A stretch of DNA of 64,000 nucleotides from the NCBI GenBank assembly GCA_958496175.1, contig OY292277.1, forward strand, positions 47,379,050-47,443,049, written 5' to 3'. Below are positions 25,061 through 37,668 of this stretch, piece by piece; position 1 is the first letter of the stretch; every line of letters begins with the position of its first letter. A program made the translations under genes and the position numbers. The DNA comes from Sisyra terminalis (taxonomy: Eukaryota > Arthropoda > Insecta > Neuroptera > Sisyridae). The notes beneath the pieces are model-generated. The model was not told where the DNA came from. It searched no databases and saw only the letters and a program-made list of their open reading frames with translations.

Positions 25061-28000
25061 CATTAGATCAAGACCATCTACATTTTCCTTAATTTTTCGT
25101 CAACATTAGTGGTTATAATTTTTTTAGGCTAATCTTCTGAAGGCATACTTTTTAGACCAAAAAAAACTTAATATGATTGAAATTCATCAAAAAATTTGTT
25201 CTTTTCTCACAATTTGGTATTAAATCATACAAATGCATTTGACGCAACCAATTGTCAATTGAAGAATGAAGTTCCATATTTTCATTTTATGAATCAATTG
25301 TTTGCTAATAGGAAATTCATTAAATTTTCAAAGTAAATATTGATTCAAGTCAAAGAAAAATTTTTTTGAATCATGAAAAAATCAAGTGGCTCTTGAACCC
25401 TAACCATCTTGATCCCATTGAAAATAGAAAGGTGCCGCGTTTTATCACCCAAAAAAAAAAAGGTTAAAGATCTCCACTTAACAAAACTGAAGAGATTTTA
25501 GAGTACAAGAAGATATAACTTTGTATATTGTGACGTAGGTTTACTTACCAACCGAAAAAAAAAACATAAATATCGAAAATTTCTATTAAATTGTAATGAA
25601 AATTTTATGCATGAGAAAATTTGTCGCATGCGCACTACATACGTGCGAAGTGTGCGGCAAATTTACAGTTGAAAATCAAGTATTGGATGTTTTTCACCCC
25701 CAACAGTTATACATAAATTGTTATTGGCATTTTCAAGTCGATAAGGAGGGTTTGAGGGTGCGTTTATGTCTGGTTCAATCGAGAATTATAATACGAAAGT
25801 GTGTATATTCGATCCCATATATTTCAATTATGCTTTCTGTGCTAAATAAATTAATTATAGTCGATCACCCCATCAGAGATTCTAACGCGGCAAAAAATTT
25901 ATTACATTTTAAATACCAAAGAAAAAACCAACCATTCGTCTAGAAGCCGCGAAAATAAGTCCCTTTGGCGACAAAAAAATTACGATTTCCAACAATTTGA
26001 ATATTTTATCAAAACTTTCCAATTTTTTTGAATTTATTGAATATTTATTCTAATTAGTCTTTTTGGAAATGTCGAAATATGTATTGATTTGCATTTGAAA
26101 TTGGTTGGTCGGATTTCGAAAAGAAATTTCTTTTTGAGAAAAGGAACGCAAATATCTATGGCAATTGGAGGAATAATGGGGGAATGATGCAGGCTGATTA
26201 AGATGCTTATTGGATTGCGGCAGTAAAACGTTAATTATTTTGAACGATTCGAATCGTTAAGTAGCCGAATTATTAATGCTTAAAAAAAATATATACATGG
26301 AAGTAGTGCCTTTAAATTTATGAAAATTTTTAAGAATTTATTAGGCTTAAAATACGGGGAAATGCGGATTTGCCTTTTGATTACTTATCTTTCGAATAAC
26401 GAACCCAATTCCCTTGGAATCAACGGAAAAACTTGAGGAAAACTAAACTTCAGTTTAGCAGTTTCATGTTGCAAAAATTAAAAATAAATTACCAATTACT
26501 AATGCGTTTCTTATAATAATTGAAAAAAAATTGTTTTTTTTTTGTTCGGAAAAATTCCATTTCCTTATACTTCCTAATATCATAATCACCAATGTAATTT
26601 CAATTGTTTTTTTTATGTTCTGTGCCAAAGAAAAATGTAATTTTAATTTGCAATCAAATATTGCATATAAAAATTTTCGCTAATGATGATATTATTACCC
26701 ATTTGTGAACTTTGGCGTCTGTTTAATCATTCTTAGATGGTTTAAATTTTTGCCTTTTTTTTGGAAAGATTAACATTTTTATTACAAAATGGTTTTTTAA
26801 TAGAAACTTAGCGGTTGGATTTTTGCAAAGAAAATAAAAAAAAACGCCTAATTGCCAGTTAACGTTTTATTGGTAAAGCAGACATAAAGCGTGAAAAAAA
26901 TTACAAGTCATAAATAGACCGGTTCACGTGTTTCAATTGAAATTTTTTGATAAACTTAAATATTCGCAAGTAAAGCTGGTAAATTTGAATTTTCGCACCA
27001 TTTACTCAGAAAAATTTGCTTATTAATTTCGAGCCAATTAAATTTACATATTAGACATAAATTAAGTTTATTTGCGGAATATGTATACCTATCTATAGAG
27101 GAATGGTCGAAAAACACGCAAATGATTGGATTTGTTGGTGCTATAGAGAGAAACAGACCGGGCCAAATTTTTTTCATCAATTTTTATTATACTTACAATT
27201 TTTTTTTGGCCAGAAATTACCAGAAGAAGGTGGAGCGTCTAGATTTGAATAATTACATTTATTAAATTAGTGATTTCAATTTAGGAGCATGTTAATGATG
27301 AAAACGTTAGTAATGAGCGTTTGTGTACGTATTCATATTAATAGGTCATTTTTTTCAAAGAACTTCAAGATTGTTGGCTTTTAATTTGATTGGTAAAGAA
27401 TACCGTTTTTTATTGCAAAGAAATCCAAATTAAGATTCCATGATTTTCTGGATAATTTGTTAGGAAAGTTGAACTAAATAACATCAAAACGTGAGAAATT
27501 TAAAAAGCGATAAAGCTCATACCATCAGACCATCGAGGAGCTTTTTGGATTCCTCATTGCCAGTGGGGAAAATTAAGGAGGAAATTTTCAAAGTAAAATT
27601 TAGGGGAAAGTTAAAAGTGGTTTTTAAAATTGAGTGAACATTTGATATATCTATCAAAAATTTCCAATTTTAAGATCCACTTCTTCGGTTGTCCTAGAAA
27701 AAAGAGGCCATACAAATTGGTAATGCTTTTGAAAATTTTAATTTGATCAATTCCTGTTTCTTTTATTCATATCTTATGCACTTAGCGAGTCGCCTATAAG
27801 GGCTTATTTAATAATCGTTGGCGACCTATAGTTTGTATAATATTGGTCTAAAGAGTTCAGATTTTACTTTCAATTCCACCCCTGCGAATAAGTCTAAAAA
27901 AGTTTTCAAAGCTTCTTTTAAATTGGAAAGTATTAGCTTCAAAACTTTTAACCTAATTTTCTTGGCAATAATTGAATTGTCTTCCATGATTATTCTTAAG

Positions 28001-28070
28001 ATGTATCCACAAAAAATTCTTTGATTTTGGATCGATTTTCAAGTAGTAGATTTCAGAATTTAATTATTTA
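25061..28070. other. AT-rich intron with one GC-richer patch
   Basis: No gene recognised. 25600-25980 is less AT-rich and holds a 115-codon frame (25596-25943) with no family resemblance; I regard it as chance or as conserved non-coding DNA. Confidence 0.35.
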
Positions 28071-28077
28071 TTTAGAT

Positions 28078-28294
28078 CAGGGGCTTGGGAGCTTTATTGT
28101 TTAGGGAACCAAAGTTTAAAAATTTGTAATTTTCCTTGGGAAAAGTGAGTTTCTAATAAAATATTTTTCAAATTGAAAAAAAGCAATGTCATATTTAAGT
28201 ATATACTAAAATTTTGACTATAACATTTAAGGAACCACTGGGTTAAGGTCAAAGAGCCGCATGCGGCTTACAAACCGCAGGTTTTTGATCCCTG
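28078..28294. mobile_element. Possible hAT-derived short element
   Basis: The right end is a typical hAT terminus: its complement reads CAGGGATCAAAAACCTGCGG, followed by GCCGCATGCGGC. The left end CAGGGGCTTGGGAGC shares only the first five bases, and the flanking octamers agree poorly, so the left boundary is uncertain. Confidence 0.45.
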
Positions 28295-28299
28295 ATCTA

Positions 28300-29265
28300 T
28301 GAAATTCCAATCCTTTGTTTAATCTAGGATATCATTCGATGATAGCCAATTGAAATATTTCCCTTTAATGTCACCTAGTTTCTTTGAGGATTATTTGAGA
28401 TTTCTGCCAAATAATTTATGATATATGCGATCCTCGCTAGACAAAATCTTCTCAAAATATTTTTTTTTCTGACACTTGTTTTTGGTAAACTAAATACTTC
28501 TTTAGTTGTATCATTTTTGTCTGCTCTGTAAATAAATAAAACAGGTGTGGTTTTTAGATTCTAGAACTGTTTTTCAAACTATAAATTTGATCGGAATCTG
28601 GCTTAATACTTTCATATTATCCTTTTAATATTCATATCCTTTTAATTTCTGCGGTAATTTGTACACGGCATTTCCTTCATTTATTTACAAATAAACTGTA
28701 CTACTTGGTTATTGAAAATAAACTTTGTAACTACAGTAGACTTTTACCAATCTGCTATTCCTATAAGAGTAAATACGAAGTAATTTTAGTATCATTTTTT
28801 TTGCTCAACGCATATTTTGGTTCTGGTTTATTTTTCGGATTATAATCTACATTTGTTCAATAAAATTCCCAACTACAAGAAATCAGTGATACTTTAATTG
28901 CACTCTATACTATAAAGTAATACTCTATAGTTCAGCAAACATTTGGAAAACATTTGTAGGATTATCACGGGTTTACTGTATTAGTATTATACATATTTCC
29001 TGTTTGATTTATCAAAAGAAAAGTAATCCTTCGAAGGCTCAAATGCACAGAGTGATGATTTAGATTTTCCAGTTTTAAACTACGTTCTTAATCTTCCTTT
29101 AAGTGCTCTAATTGTAAAGAAAATGAGTTTTGGATTTGAAGGAAAAGTGATACCCTAAATCGTTTTCGAAAAGTTTTACAAACTATTGATTGGTTTTCAA
29201 CTAAAAATTGACATCTGTTTTCATATAAGTACTTCATGTTATACATAAACCTTCAACACTTCAGC
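28300..29265. other. AT-rich intron, nothing recognised
   Basis: No coding, RNA or repeat signal seen. Confidence 0.4.
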
Positions 29266-29269
29266 CTCA

Positions 29270-29847
29270 GGACTAATTATGCTTCCTGGATCCCTACTTC
29301 ACCTCGTTAAGCTGGGTGAATTGCAGCCCTTGTTGCACTAGGAGCTTTTCAATTTTTTCCATTCCTGGGCTTGATATCCCTATAAAATGGGAACTGGTTT
29401 CTTCCTCTGTTTAACAGAATCTGCATTTTGGAATCCTGCACTTAAAGTCCTATTATATGCAGGGGCTTCTTCTTTCCTAAGTGGCCGGTTATTAAACCCG
29501 CTAATTTTCTAACCTGCTTCCTTGCAAGATCAATTATTTCAGTAGGTAATTTCTGTGATTATTATCCATCTTACTTTCTTCTGTGCTTTTACCCGGTGGT
29601 TTTTTTTCATGTTTTGCGTTGAATTTTATAAACCCATCTTTTGATAGGTACTTTTCATTGCCGATCTTGTATCGCTAAGTACAGGCTTAGGGTCTGTGAT
29701 TAATATATGAAATCCTTGTCAAGCAAAGGTGTTAGCCTTTTCTTTACCTTTGATTCCCTCATAGCCTGACAACCATCCCAAATTGATCTTGGTTTTTGGT
29801 AGCCAAGCTTCCTTTATTTATTTTTTGCTCCTAATATTTGTCAAATC
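29270..29847 (-). pseudogene. LINE remnant: RNase H domain and tail of a non-LTR retrotransposon
   Basis: On the minus strand, INLGWLSGYEGIKGKEKAN corresponds to the WVPGHxGIxGNExAD signature near the end of the RNase H domain of Jockey/I/R1-type LINEs. Downstream, LARKQVRKLAGLITGHLGKK corresponds to the conserved segment that follows it in these proteins. Stops and frameshifts break the frame throughout. The order of the blocks supports a single old insertion in the minus orientation. Clade assignment would need a search. Confidence 0.62.
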
Positions 29848-29948
29848 CAGTGTTTCTCAAAGAGGATAACTTTTTGTAATTGTTTAATTTTATATACATA
29901 TTAAAAGGCTTAAAGATTTAAAACGAAAAAAAAGATCGGGAAACACTG
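29848..29948. mobile_element. Tiny hAT-like element (101 bp)
   Basis: CAGTGTTTCTCAAAG at the left and CGGGAAACACTG at the right form an inverted pair of hAT type. The flanking octamers agree at 5 of 8 positions. It lies next to the LINE remnant. Confidence 0.5.
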
Positions 29949-30715
29949 GTCTAAATTCTTGAGCAACTTGATGTCTAGATCTTAGATTCTTTGATTGAAC
30001 TTTGCTATGTGTAGTACCTCTGTCGTGCATCTACAATAAAAGTAATCATCATTGTGACATGATAAATATTCCTATTTGTTCCCTTTTTTTATGTTATTGC
30101 CAATTTTTCTTCAGACTTTGTCAACTGAAAATACAATTGCTCTACACCAAAGTGGTGTATATTATTTAAAAGAAATTCTATTACCAATGGTACTGTACTT
30201 TAATAATATAGAAGAATGTATTATAAACAATTTTGTACATTAATCGAATTGCTACGTTTTTGACGGCCGCTGCTTGAACTATCAAAGCTTTTATGAAGCT
30301 TTAAGTTGATCGTTTATTTTTCCTTAAAGTATTTCAATATTTGGATGTCTTAATCCAATCTGCAATAATAAAATTAACCTTGGTACTTCAAAATTAGTTT
30401 GAGTAGTTATAGAATAATAAATTCTTGATTCAATTTCGAAAAATCAAGATATTACTCGGCAAAGAGGTTGCTAAAACTTTAAATTTATGAAAATTAAGAT
30501 TGTCAGTAAAAATAAGTAGCTGGAAGAACTTGAAAATAGGAAATAGAACATAGTTTTGTTGCCATGTTTCTTACCAATAAAATTTCTTATATATGTAAGT
30601 GGCGAAGCCATGAATTAGCTCATAAATCCTGGGATTTACTTGTCAAAGCCAAAAGATCCTAATATTTCTTTAATCTTCTGACCAACTACCGATTTTTTAT
30701 CCCAAAAAGAAAACA
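29949..30715. other. AT-rich intron, nothing recognised
   Basis: May include more LINE debris at its start, but nothing that I can match. Confidence 0.35.
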
Positions 30716-31470
30716 ATTTGTGCTAATTTATGTGAAGAAATTCTCAATGATCCATTTGGCCTAAAAGTTCAAGGAAATCAAAGAAGTAAACTATTTTTTC
30801 ACTAATAAGAAATGTGTTGGAGACTTTTTATCGATCGAAATCACTTGCGAAATTTGTCACACAAAAAACCGTAAAGCTTTCATTGCCACCACATCATTCT
30901 TAATACATTAATAATAATGATGACGATAATAATAATTTTATTAACTCAATAATAATAATGTAGTGACTATGAACGATGTATTTTACACAAATAATTACTT
31001 TATTTAATTTAATTATATAAAATTAATGTTGACCATACACGAGCATGAAGAGTCGGGCCGCACACTGTGGGGGTCACCGGGGGAAAACGAGGAATTGTTT
31101 TACTACGAGATTTATGACTCGATCATGTGAGCAAATTATTGAAATTCCACCTAAGTCCCATTGATTAACTTTTACCACACTGAATCCAAGTGGGCCTTGC
31201 CTCTGATCATTTGTTTCAAGTTGGCATTCGTTTGTTTTGGTACTATAGATATATAGCGTTGGGTTTTTGTCAATGATCGGCCATTGGATTGGGTTCATTG
31301 GATGACACAACATGTTTGAGACGCAGATGATTAATAAGGTGTTAATTGATTGTAATCTTTCGGTTTTTGTAATTAGTAAATCGTATGATTATGAACTTGT
31401 TAGGTTAAATGGGCCATAGAGAAACGGCCCAGAGATGTATTGTGTAAGAAATGGTCTTTGGTGTAATTTT
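30716..31470. repeat. 755-bp duplication, copy 1 (likely source)
   Basis: Identical, as far as I can read, to 33784-34538, at a constant offset of 3068. It is followed directly by a run of T (31467-31489). It contains an (ATA/ATG)-rich trinucleotide stretch (about 30905-30960) and GC-richer patches (about 31040-31090 and 31410-31440). The frame at 31074-31313 (-) is duplicated with it and has no recognisable function. Copy 1 is the likely source because copy 2 interrupts another repeat. Confidence 0.93.
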
Positions 31471-31489
31471 TTTTTTTTTTTTTTTTTTT
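31467..31489 (+). repeat. Run of 23 T
   Basis: Homopolymer directly at the end of the duplicated segment. Its length is error-prone. Confidence 0.9.
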
Positions 31490-32689
31490 GGATGTAGGTA
31501 GAGAGTTGATGGTTTATAATATAGAGATGGAATGAAGGTAGATGCGATCCTTTCTTCCATTTATAATTCTGTTAATTTGTGTAGACAGACAGACAAGGTT
31601 TACTATATAGCGCCACCTACACCTCCAACGAAGCATCTTTTGTCTTCCACTCGTCCAATTAACTAATGATTCTTATTGCTTTTAGCCGAGAAAAAATGGG
31701 CCACATTTTTTTTAAGTATTTAATTTTTATATGCAAATGACGAGAACGCTGAAACATGGAATTCGGATAGCAATTCACGAATATAATTAACTTTTTTGAT
31801 TGATACCAATCCGCTTGTCATTTTTTTTGTTGTTGAGCTTCTGTTGTTTTTAATTACAAAACTCAATAATTAAAATTTGAACAAGGAACCAATGAATTGG
31901 TATCTCAATTTTCTTCTGGGGCTATTTTTAAACGCTTCCGAATTTCAGAAACGCATTTGAAATGCTTTTCTTGTTGCACCCATTAAAGTAGATGGGATAG
32001 GTAGGTACACGGTGTATCCATATATGCGGATAGGATATCTGTCTATCTGTCGGTCTGTCTGTCTTATGTCCGTGTTTGTGCTAATCTAAAACATGCAATA
32101 AAATAAATTTGCATAAAATTATTATTGTACTTCATCACATCATAACAAGTGTAAATGTAAATGTCTCATAAAATATGAGAGGCAAATGCCGTTTGCCGAT
32201 TAAAACACGATAGAGAGAGGAGGCGAAATGTGGGACAGAGAGAAGCGCAAAAATTTTTGAAAATAAAAAGGGCCGGATGGGCTAAAGTAACGGTTTTGAT
32301 GATGATGATCTAATTGAGATGTTTTCATTTTATTATGAATTTTTTTTCTTTTAAGTTTCTAAATAAAATTATTGCTTGCATTCTCATCAATCGTTGATAT
32401 GTGGTATCAATGGTGGAAGATAATTGGATTCGTGGGTATTTGCATATTTATTAAGGTCTTTGATTTATGAACTAAAACTTGAGAAAAGTGTATTGCAATT
32501 ATTATTGCATAACGTTGGAGAGTGGAGGAAGAATATCGTTACGTGATCAAATCTAATTCGGTCATCCTTGTTTTGCTCAAGAAAAGTTTTGATCCAATTA
32601 TATTAACTTGAACTGTTGTTAGAAATTTTCGGGATTTGACCATGGAAATCGAAACATTTACAAAAAGAGCCAGTAGATCAAGTTTTGAA
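31490..32689. other. Intron stretch with GC-richer patches and GTCT repeats
   Basis: Patches at about 31580-31650 and 31990-32090 are less AT-rich. The second contains a short GTCT/GTCG microsatellite near 32039-32065. 32180-32290 is purine-rich. No gene seen. Confidence 0.35.
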
Positions 32690-32701
32690 GTTATAGAATT
32701 T

Positions 32702-32882
32702 AAATAAGAGACAATTCAGGTTATTTAAGATTTTTTAACCAATACATTTATTGAATTTAATTGAAAATATTATATTTTTTGTGATTCGAGAAGCTTGATG
32801 AAGTTACGATACGTAACGAAACGTAGTTAATTTGAATATTAAAATAAATTTAATAAAAGCTGAGATCTGAATTTTATCATCT
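32702..32882 (+). mobile_element. Small insert of family A with hairpin core, 12-bp flanking repeat
   Basis: GTTATAGAATTT occurs at 32690-32701 and 32883-32894 as a perfect direct repeat. The 181-bp insert begins AAATAAGAGACAATTCAGG, carries core TTGATGA-A-GTTACG-ATA-CGTAAC-GAAAC at 32795-32822 and ends AGATCTGAATTTTATCATCT. It is the cleanest single copy of the family. Confidence 0.82.
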
Positions 32883-32919
32883 GTTATAGAATTTCTTTAT
32901 CTTCCCTCTTTGATAGATT

Positions 32920-33640
32920 TTAACTCTTTTATGGAAGAATTAGTTTCTAACATTATTGTTTTCCTATAGAGTTTTTTAGTATTGATAAGTTTTACAGATA
33001 CTTCCTGATCTTCATTTACAATTTCCAACTTTGATAGCTGAATTTTCCAAGAATTTAAATTTTTCACCCATTTTTTCGTTAATTTAGCTTCTTGCTACTT
33101 CTCAGAACTAAATTTAAAAACATTTTGGTATTCCTTTCCTAATTTCTTAAGAATTATATATTTTACATACAGTTCTATATTCTTTGTAGCGCTCAAATTA
33201 CAAAGATTTCCATCTAACTTTTAAGAGCTTCAACTTCATTTTTTTCATTAAAAGATTTAGTTTATTATTTAACGTGGCCTTAGGCAATTTCAATGATAAA
33301 GCAGCTCAAATTTTCCCGTTTTTTGTACTGCTATTTAAAATTTGTATGATTTTTAATATGTTTATGAATTTTGACAATTTTAGATTCATTTTATTTTCCC
33401 TGGTTTTCGTAACAAATCTAAGAAATCCAATATTGTTTGTAGATAATTTAATCTTTTTGTCGTTGTTTTAATAATTGCAACATGAATAGTAAAGAGCTTG
33501 TATTCTTCTAGGATTTCATTGTCATTCCTGTAATTCCAGTAATTCCCCTGCCAATACTAAATCAAGTAGAACAACAAATTTTGATAAATTCTTCTATTAA
33601 TCTTGAAGTTTCTGATCAATTTTTCTTTAGTATCAATCCT
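32920..33640. repeat. Diverged repeat unit, copy 1
   Basis: Matches 33700-33783 plus 34539-35060. Landmarks are TTTCTTAAGAATTATA, the TTAGGCAATTTCAATGATAA block (33282 and 34686), GCTCAAATTTTCCC and TTTGTAGATAATTTAATC. The frame at 33274-33471 is not a gene. Confidence 0.75.
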
Positions 33641-33783
33641 TTTAATTTCAGTTGGAATAAGTTTGTTAGGCTTTTTTTATTCATTAATTTAATCTTCTTC
33701 ATTCTTCTCCGGCACTAAATTTCGAAATTTCTGGTAATCCCTTCCCAATTTCTTAAGAATTATAGTTTCACATACAATTATAT

Positions 33784-34538
33784 ATTTGTGCTAATTTATG
33801 TGAAGAAATTCTCAATGATCCATTTGGCCTAAAAGTTCAAGGAAATCAAAGAAGTAAACTATTTTTTCACTAATAAGAAATGTGTTGGAGACTTTTTATC
33901 GATCGAAATCACTTGCGAAATTTGTCACACAAAAAACCGTAAAGCTTTCATTGCCACCACATCATTCTTAATACATTAATAATAATGATGACGATAATAA
34001 TAATTTTATTAACTCAATAATAATAATGTAGTGACTATGAACGATGTATTTTACACAAATAATTACTTTATTTAATTTAATTATATAAAATTAATGTTGA
34101 CCATACACGAGCATGAAGAGTCGGGCCGCACACTGTGGGGGTCACCGGGGGAAAACGAGGAATTGTTTTACTACGAGATTTATGACTCGATCATGTGAGC
34201 AAATTATTGAAATTCCACCTAAGTCCCATTGATTAACTTTTACCACACTGAATCCAAGTGGGCCTTGCCTCTGATCATTTGTTTCAAGTTGGCATTCGTT
34301 TGTTTTGGTACTATAGATATATAGCGTTGGGTTTTTGTCAATGATCGGCCATTGGATTGGGTTCATTGGATGACACAACATGTTTGAGACGCAGATGATT
34401 AATAAGGTGTTAATTGATTGTAATCTTTCGGTTTTTGTAATTAGTAAATCGTATGATTATGAACTTGTTAGGTTAAATGGGCCATAGAGAAACGGCCCAG
34501 AGATGTATTGTGTAAGAAATGGTCTTTGGTGTAATTTT
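33784..34538. repeat. 755-bp duplication, copy 2, inserted into a repeat unit
   Basis: Interrupts the second diverged repeat unit: unit sequence stops at about 33783 and resumes at about 34539. TTATATATT lies on both sides (33778-33786 and 34537-34545), which looks like a 9-bp target duplication. Identity to copy 1 is complete by eye, so the event is very recent or is an assembly duplicate. Confidence 0.9.
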
Positions 34539-35060
34539 ATATATTCTTATGTAAGAATTCTTATGTTAGATTATGTAATATATTCTTTGCCAAGCTCAAA
34601 CTATAAAGCATTTCATTCAATTCTTTTTAGAGCTTTTAGCTCCAATTTTATGTCAAAAGATTCTGCTTAATATTTAACATTGCCTTAGGCAATTTCAATG
34701 ATAAAACAGCTCAAATTTTCCCAAATTTTGCACTGCTATTTAAAATCTGTAAGATTTTTAATACGTTCTTAAATTTTGATATTTCTAGATTTATTTTATT
34801 TTGCCTTAGTTTTCATAACAAATCTAAGAAGTCAAATATTTTTTGTAGATAATTTAATCATTTTGTCGTTGGTTTAATAATTACAACATGGATAGTAAGG
34901 GCTTGAATTCTTATAGGATTTTATTGTCAGTAATTCCCCTGTGAGATAATAACTCAAATTGAACAACTTTTGATAGATTCTTCTACTAATCTTGGAGTTT
35001 TTGATCCATTTTTCTTTAGTATCAATCTATTTAGTTTGGAGTTTCCTGGATGAAGTTCAT
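34539..35060. repeat. Diverged repeat unit, copy 2 (right part)
   Basis: Continues the unit that begins near 33700. The TTTTTCTTTAGTATCAATC landmark (35009) matches 33626. Confidence 0.7.
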
Positions 35061-37282
35061 TGGTCTTCAACATTGTAGTCTCGAGGCGTATTGGATAATA
35101 GCCTTTTCTTGAATGCAACCCGACAATTTTTACTGTCATTTATTTTGGAAAACCAATGAGAAACTATTAACTCCATAATTTAATTTTTTATCATATTTTC
35201 ATACTTTCGAAGCATCTTTTTTCCAATCTTAAGTTCTTTTTGATTTTTTCGTTGATTATTTTTGTAAGGTGTTAACATTTCATGGCATTAGCAATGAAAA
35301 AACTATAATGTAACAATATAAAATTTACTTCGTTTTTTTCCGTTTAAAATTATCATTAAATTTTGGGTTAAAATATAAAAAAAAAAAATTTTTTTCAATG
35401 TTTGTTAAAAAATGAATATTTTTTGGTCTAAAATGAAAATTTATAGTTTACATTGGTCTGTTATTGGATCAGAAATCTTTAGATAACTTTATAGTTTTGG
35501 ATATATATAGATATAACAGATTAAAAATCAGGAAGTTAATTTTTCAACGTGAGAACCCACAAGGGTAATTTAAAAGGAGGAACTTTTAGACTTCAATGAT
35601 TAAGATATAGAAACAGATTCTAGAAAACTTTTAAGGACTTAGTAATACCTAGATCGAATTTTCTTAACAAAAGTGATTTTCCTTTTCCTATTAAGACTAC
35701 GCAATAAATTGAAAAGTTCCCTTGAAAAAATGTTCAATTTCACAAAATTTTACAGATCTATTTTCTCGAGTAAAAAAAAAACCATTAAGAATTTTACAAA
35801 ATCTTAAATTTTTTGATTGCAAAATTTGGGCAGAATATTTGAGAAAAATAATATGAATTGTTTTTTTTTTTTTGGAAGAAAATGCAAGGTTAAAAAATAA
35901 TTCTTTTGCCCTTAAATCCTTAAAATTCTTCTGGAAATATTTGTCCTTTAAAAACATTTTAGAAAAGCCATATCCGTCGATTTTTGTTTTGATTATAGGT
36001 TGAGAAACCTAGATCATTGATCAAATTTATCTTTTGGATCCCCGATTAACAAATAATCTTCATTTTAACAACATTCAAATAAATGTTTAATTGCATATTT
36101 CTACTGCATTTTCAAAAATATTAATTCTAAATTAATCGATTCTTTTGAGTCTATATAAGGGACAAAAACATTCAACCCCTGTAGTATCCTTGAACCACCA
36201 TTAACCAAAATACCACTGCACTATTTTATTATTTTTTTTTTTGTGAATTCTGAGAATTTTTGACACAAAAAACTGCAAATTTCCAAAACAAAGCAAAAAA
36301 TTTACTACTCAGTCAATTATTAATTACGACTGCGGGTTTTGGTTTCTAATTAAGCCGTTTTAATTGATAATTTTCCATGAAACGAACAAAAAAAAAACGG
36401 AGGAAGAAGTACTTAAAATGGTAAGGCAGGTGTTCTTTTGATTTCAACGATCTATTAGCGATATGATCAATTCGTTTTTGTGTGGATCGATAAATTTGCA
36501 TTCGTAACACATAAGATCAAAGAATAAGATTTGATTTTTCTTTGACTTAGCGATAAAAGGAAATTTTTTTGGTGCATTTATTTTTTATATTTTTTTTTGG
36601 GGGAATGCAAGTCATTGTTTGGAAAACTCTAGTTGCTGCAATCTGTTAATCATATGTACTTTTACGGTAATGTAATTATGTTCAAATTTGAACACCTACG
36701 CTTTGAACAGTTTTCTGACCAAATTTAGAAAAGCCCCGAAAAAATCTATATCTAATTGGTATTAATCGAAGGCAATTTCGGCCCCACACGTATGCATCCC
36801 GATACCGCACCCTCTTTAGTCACGTTTTTCTCGATTTCTGTTGATAATTTTTCGATGTTTCAATTGTAAGTCGATGTTATATATCTAAAATACTTTTCCA
36901 TTCTGGAAAAAAAATGCACACGCAAGTGTGTATGTTTTCTTACATAGAACTCTGTGTTGTTAACCCGTAATATTTCTCATTTGTCCCTTCAACCCCCGCA
37001 CTGCCATTCACAATATATATTCATTTTCTATTTAATAATACGTTAAGTGTTTGCTTTCAATAGAAAAATATAATTAACTATTAATAAATTCCTCGATTCC
37101 ATTTCTTGTTTTGAGACAGAACGCGTTTAAATTGGAAATGAAAGGGATGCTCTTAGTGTATTAATAAAATTATAATAGGAAAATATATAGATGGGGTGGG
37201 GGTGAGAGAAATGTTGAACATTGCATGTTGTCATGACCTATGGCATAAAACGATTGTCTCTCACATTAGTTAAGGCTAAATT
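35061..37282. other. AT-rich intron before the homeodomain exon, nothing recognised
   Basis: No gene seen. A small GC-richer patch at about 36778-36830 is unexplained. Confidence 0.4.
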
Positions 37283-37340
37283 GTGTTTTTCATAAGGTAT
37301 ATATCTACCGAAGAATTGATTTTTAATTTTTTTCTTTCAG

Positions 37341-37573
37341 ATAAGTGTGCGCTGGGTTTGGACAGGGTTGGAAGCGGTGTGGGAGGATTAGGCAGTGGTA
37401 GTGGATTGGGGGGTGGAGGTGGCGGCGGCAAAGGCAAAAAAATGCGAAAACCCCGCACGATTTATTCGAGTCTTCAGTTACAACAGTTGAATCGACGGTT
37501 TCAGAGGACGCAGTATTTGGCATTGCCCGAAAGGGCAGAATTGGCAGCAAGTCTGGGCCTTACGCAAACGCAG
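37341..37573 (+). CDS. Dll: Distal-less, second coding exon with homeodomain positions 1-44
   Basis: Continues Dll from residue 107 (split Asp codon) to Gln184. The acceptor is a pyrimidine tract ending TTTCTTTCAG at 37340. The residues DKC at 107-109 match the conserved start of this exon. Residues 117-136 form a Gly/Ser-rich linker with seven consecutive Gly (130-136), then [14 protein letters not shown] leads into the homeodomain. With Arg145 as homeodomain position 5, Leu156 and Phe160 fall at positions 16 and 20, as expected for the hydrophobic core. The exon ends ...LTQTQ at a CAG|GTAAAT donor (37573/37574), the Q44/V45 intron position typical of Dll/Dlx genes. The recognition helix with Trp48, Phe49 and Asn51 must be in a later exon not present here. 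Reading on into the intron would give a short non-homeodomain tail and a stop, which I regard as an artefact. Confidence 0.95.
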
Positions 37574-37668
37574 GTAAATTCATTTGTTTTGAATAACGGT
37601 CCTGTGCCATGTATAGCCTTTTTGCGAAAAAAAATTAATTTGAACTAGAACTAGGTATTAACAAGTAG

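Larger units (their letters stand above)
16582..37340 (+). other. Dll intron 1 (20.8 kb)
   Basis: Bounded by GTGAGT at 16582 and TTTCTTTCAG at 37340, phase 1. It carries a dead mariner, a dead hAT, LINE debris, small inserts with a hairpin core and an identical 755-bp duplication, described separately. The rest is AT-rich DNA in which developmental enhancers would be expected for this gene, but I cannot identify any by eye. Confidence 0.85.

Noticed and set aside
31074..31313. Two identical 79-residue minus-strand frames (also at 34142-34381) as a duplicated gene
   Set aside because: They are identical only because the DNA segment is duplicated. No family resemblance, and nothing shows selection on the protein.
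35697..35957. Minus-strand Lys/Phe-rich frame as a small gene
   Set aside because: Composition is what AT-rich random sequence gives. No motif.
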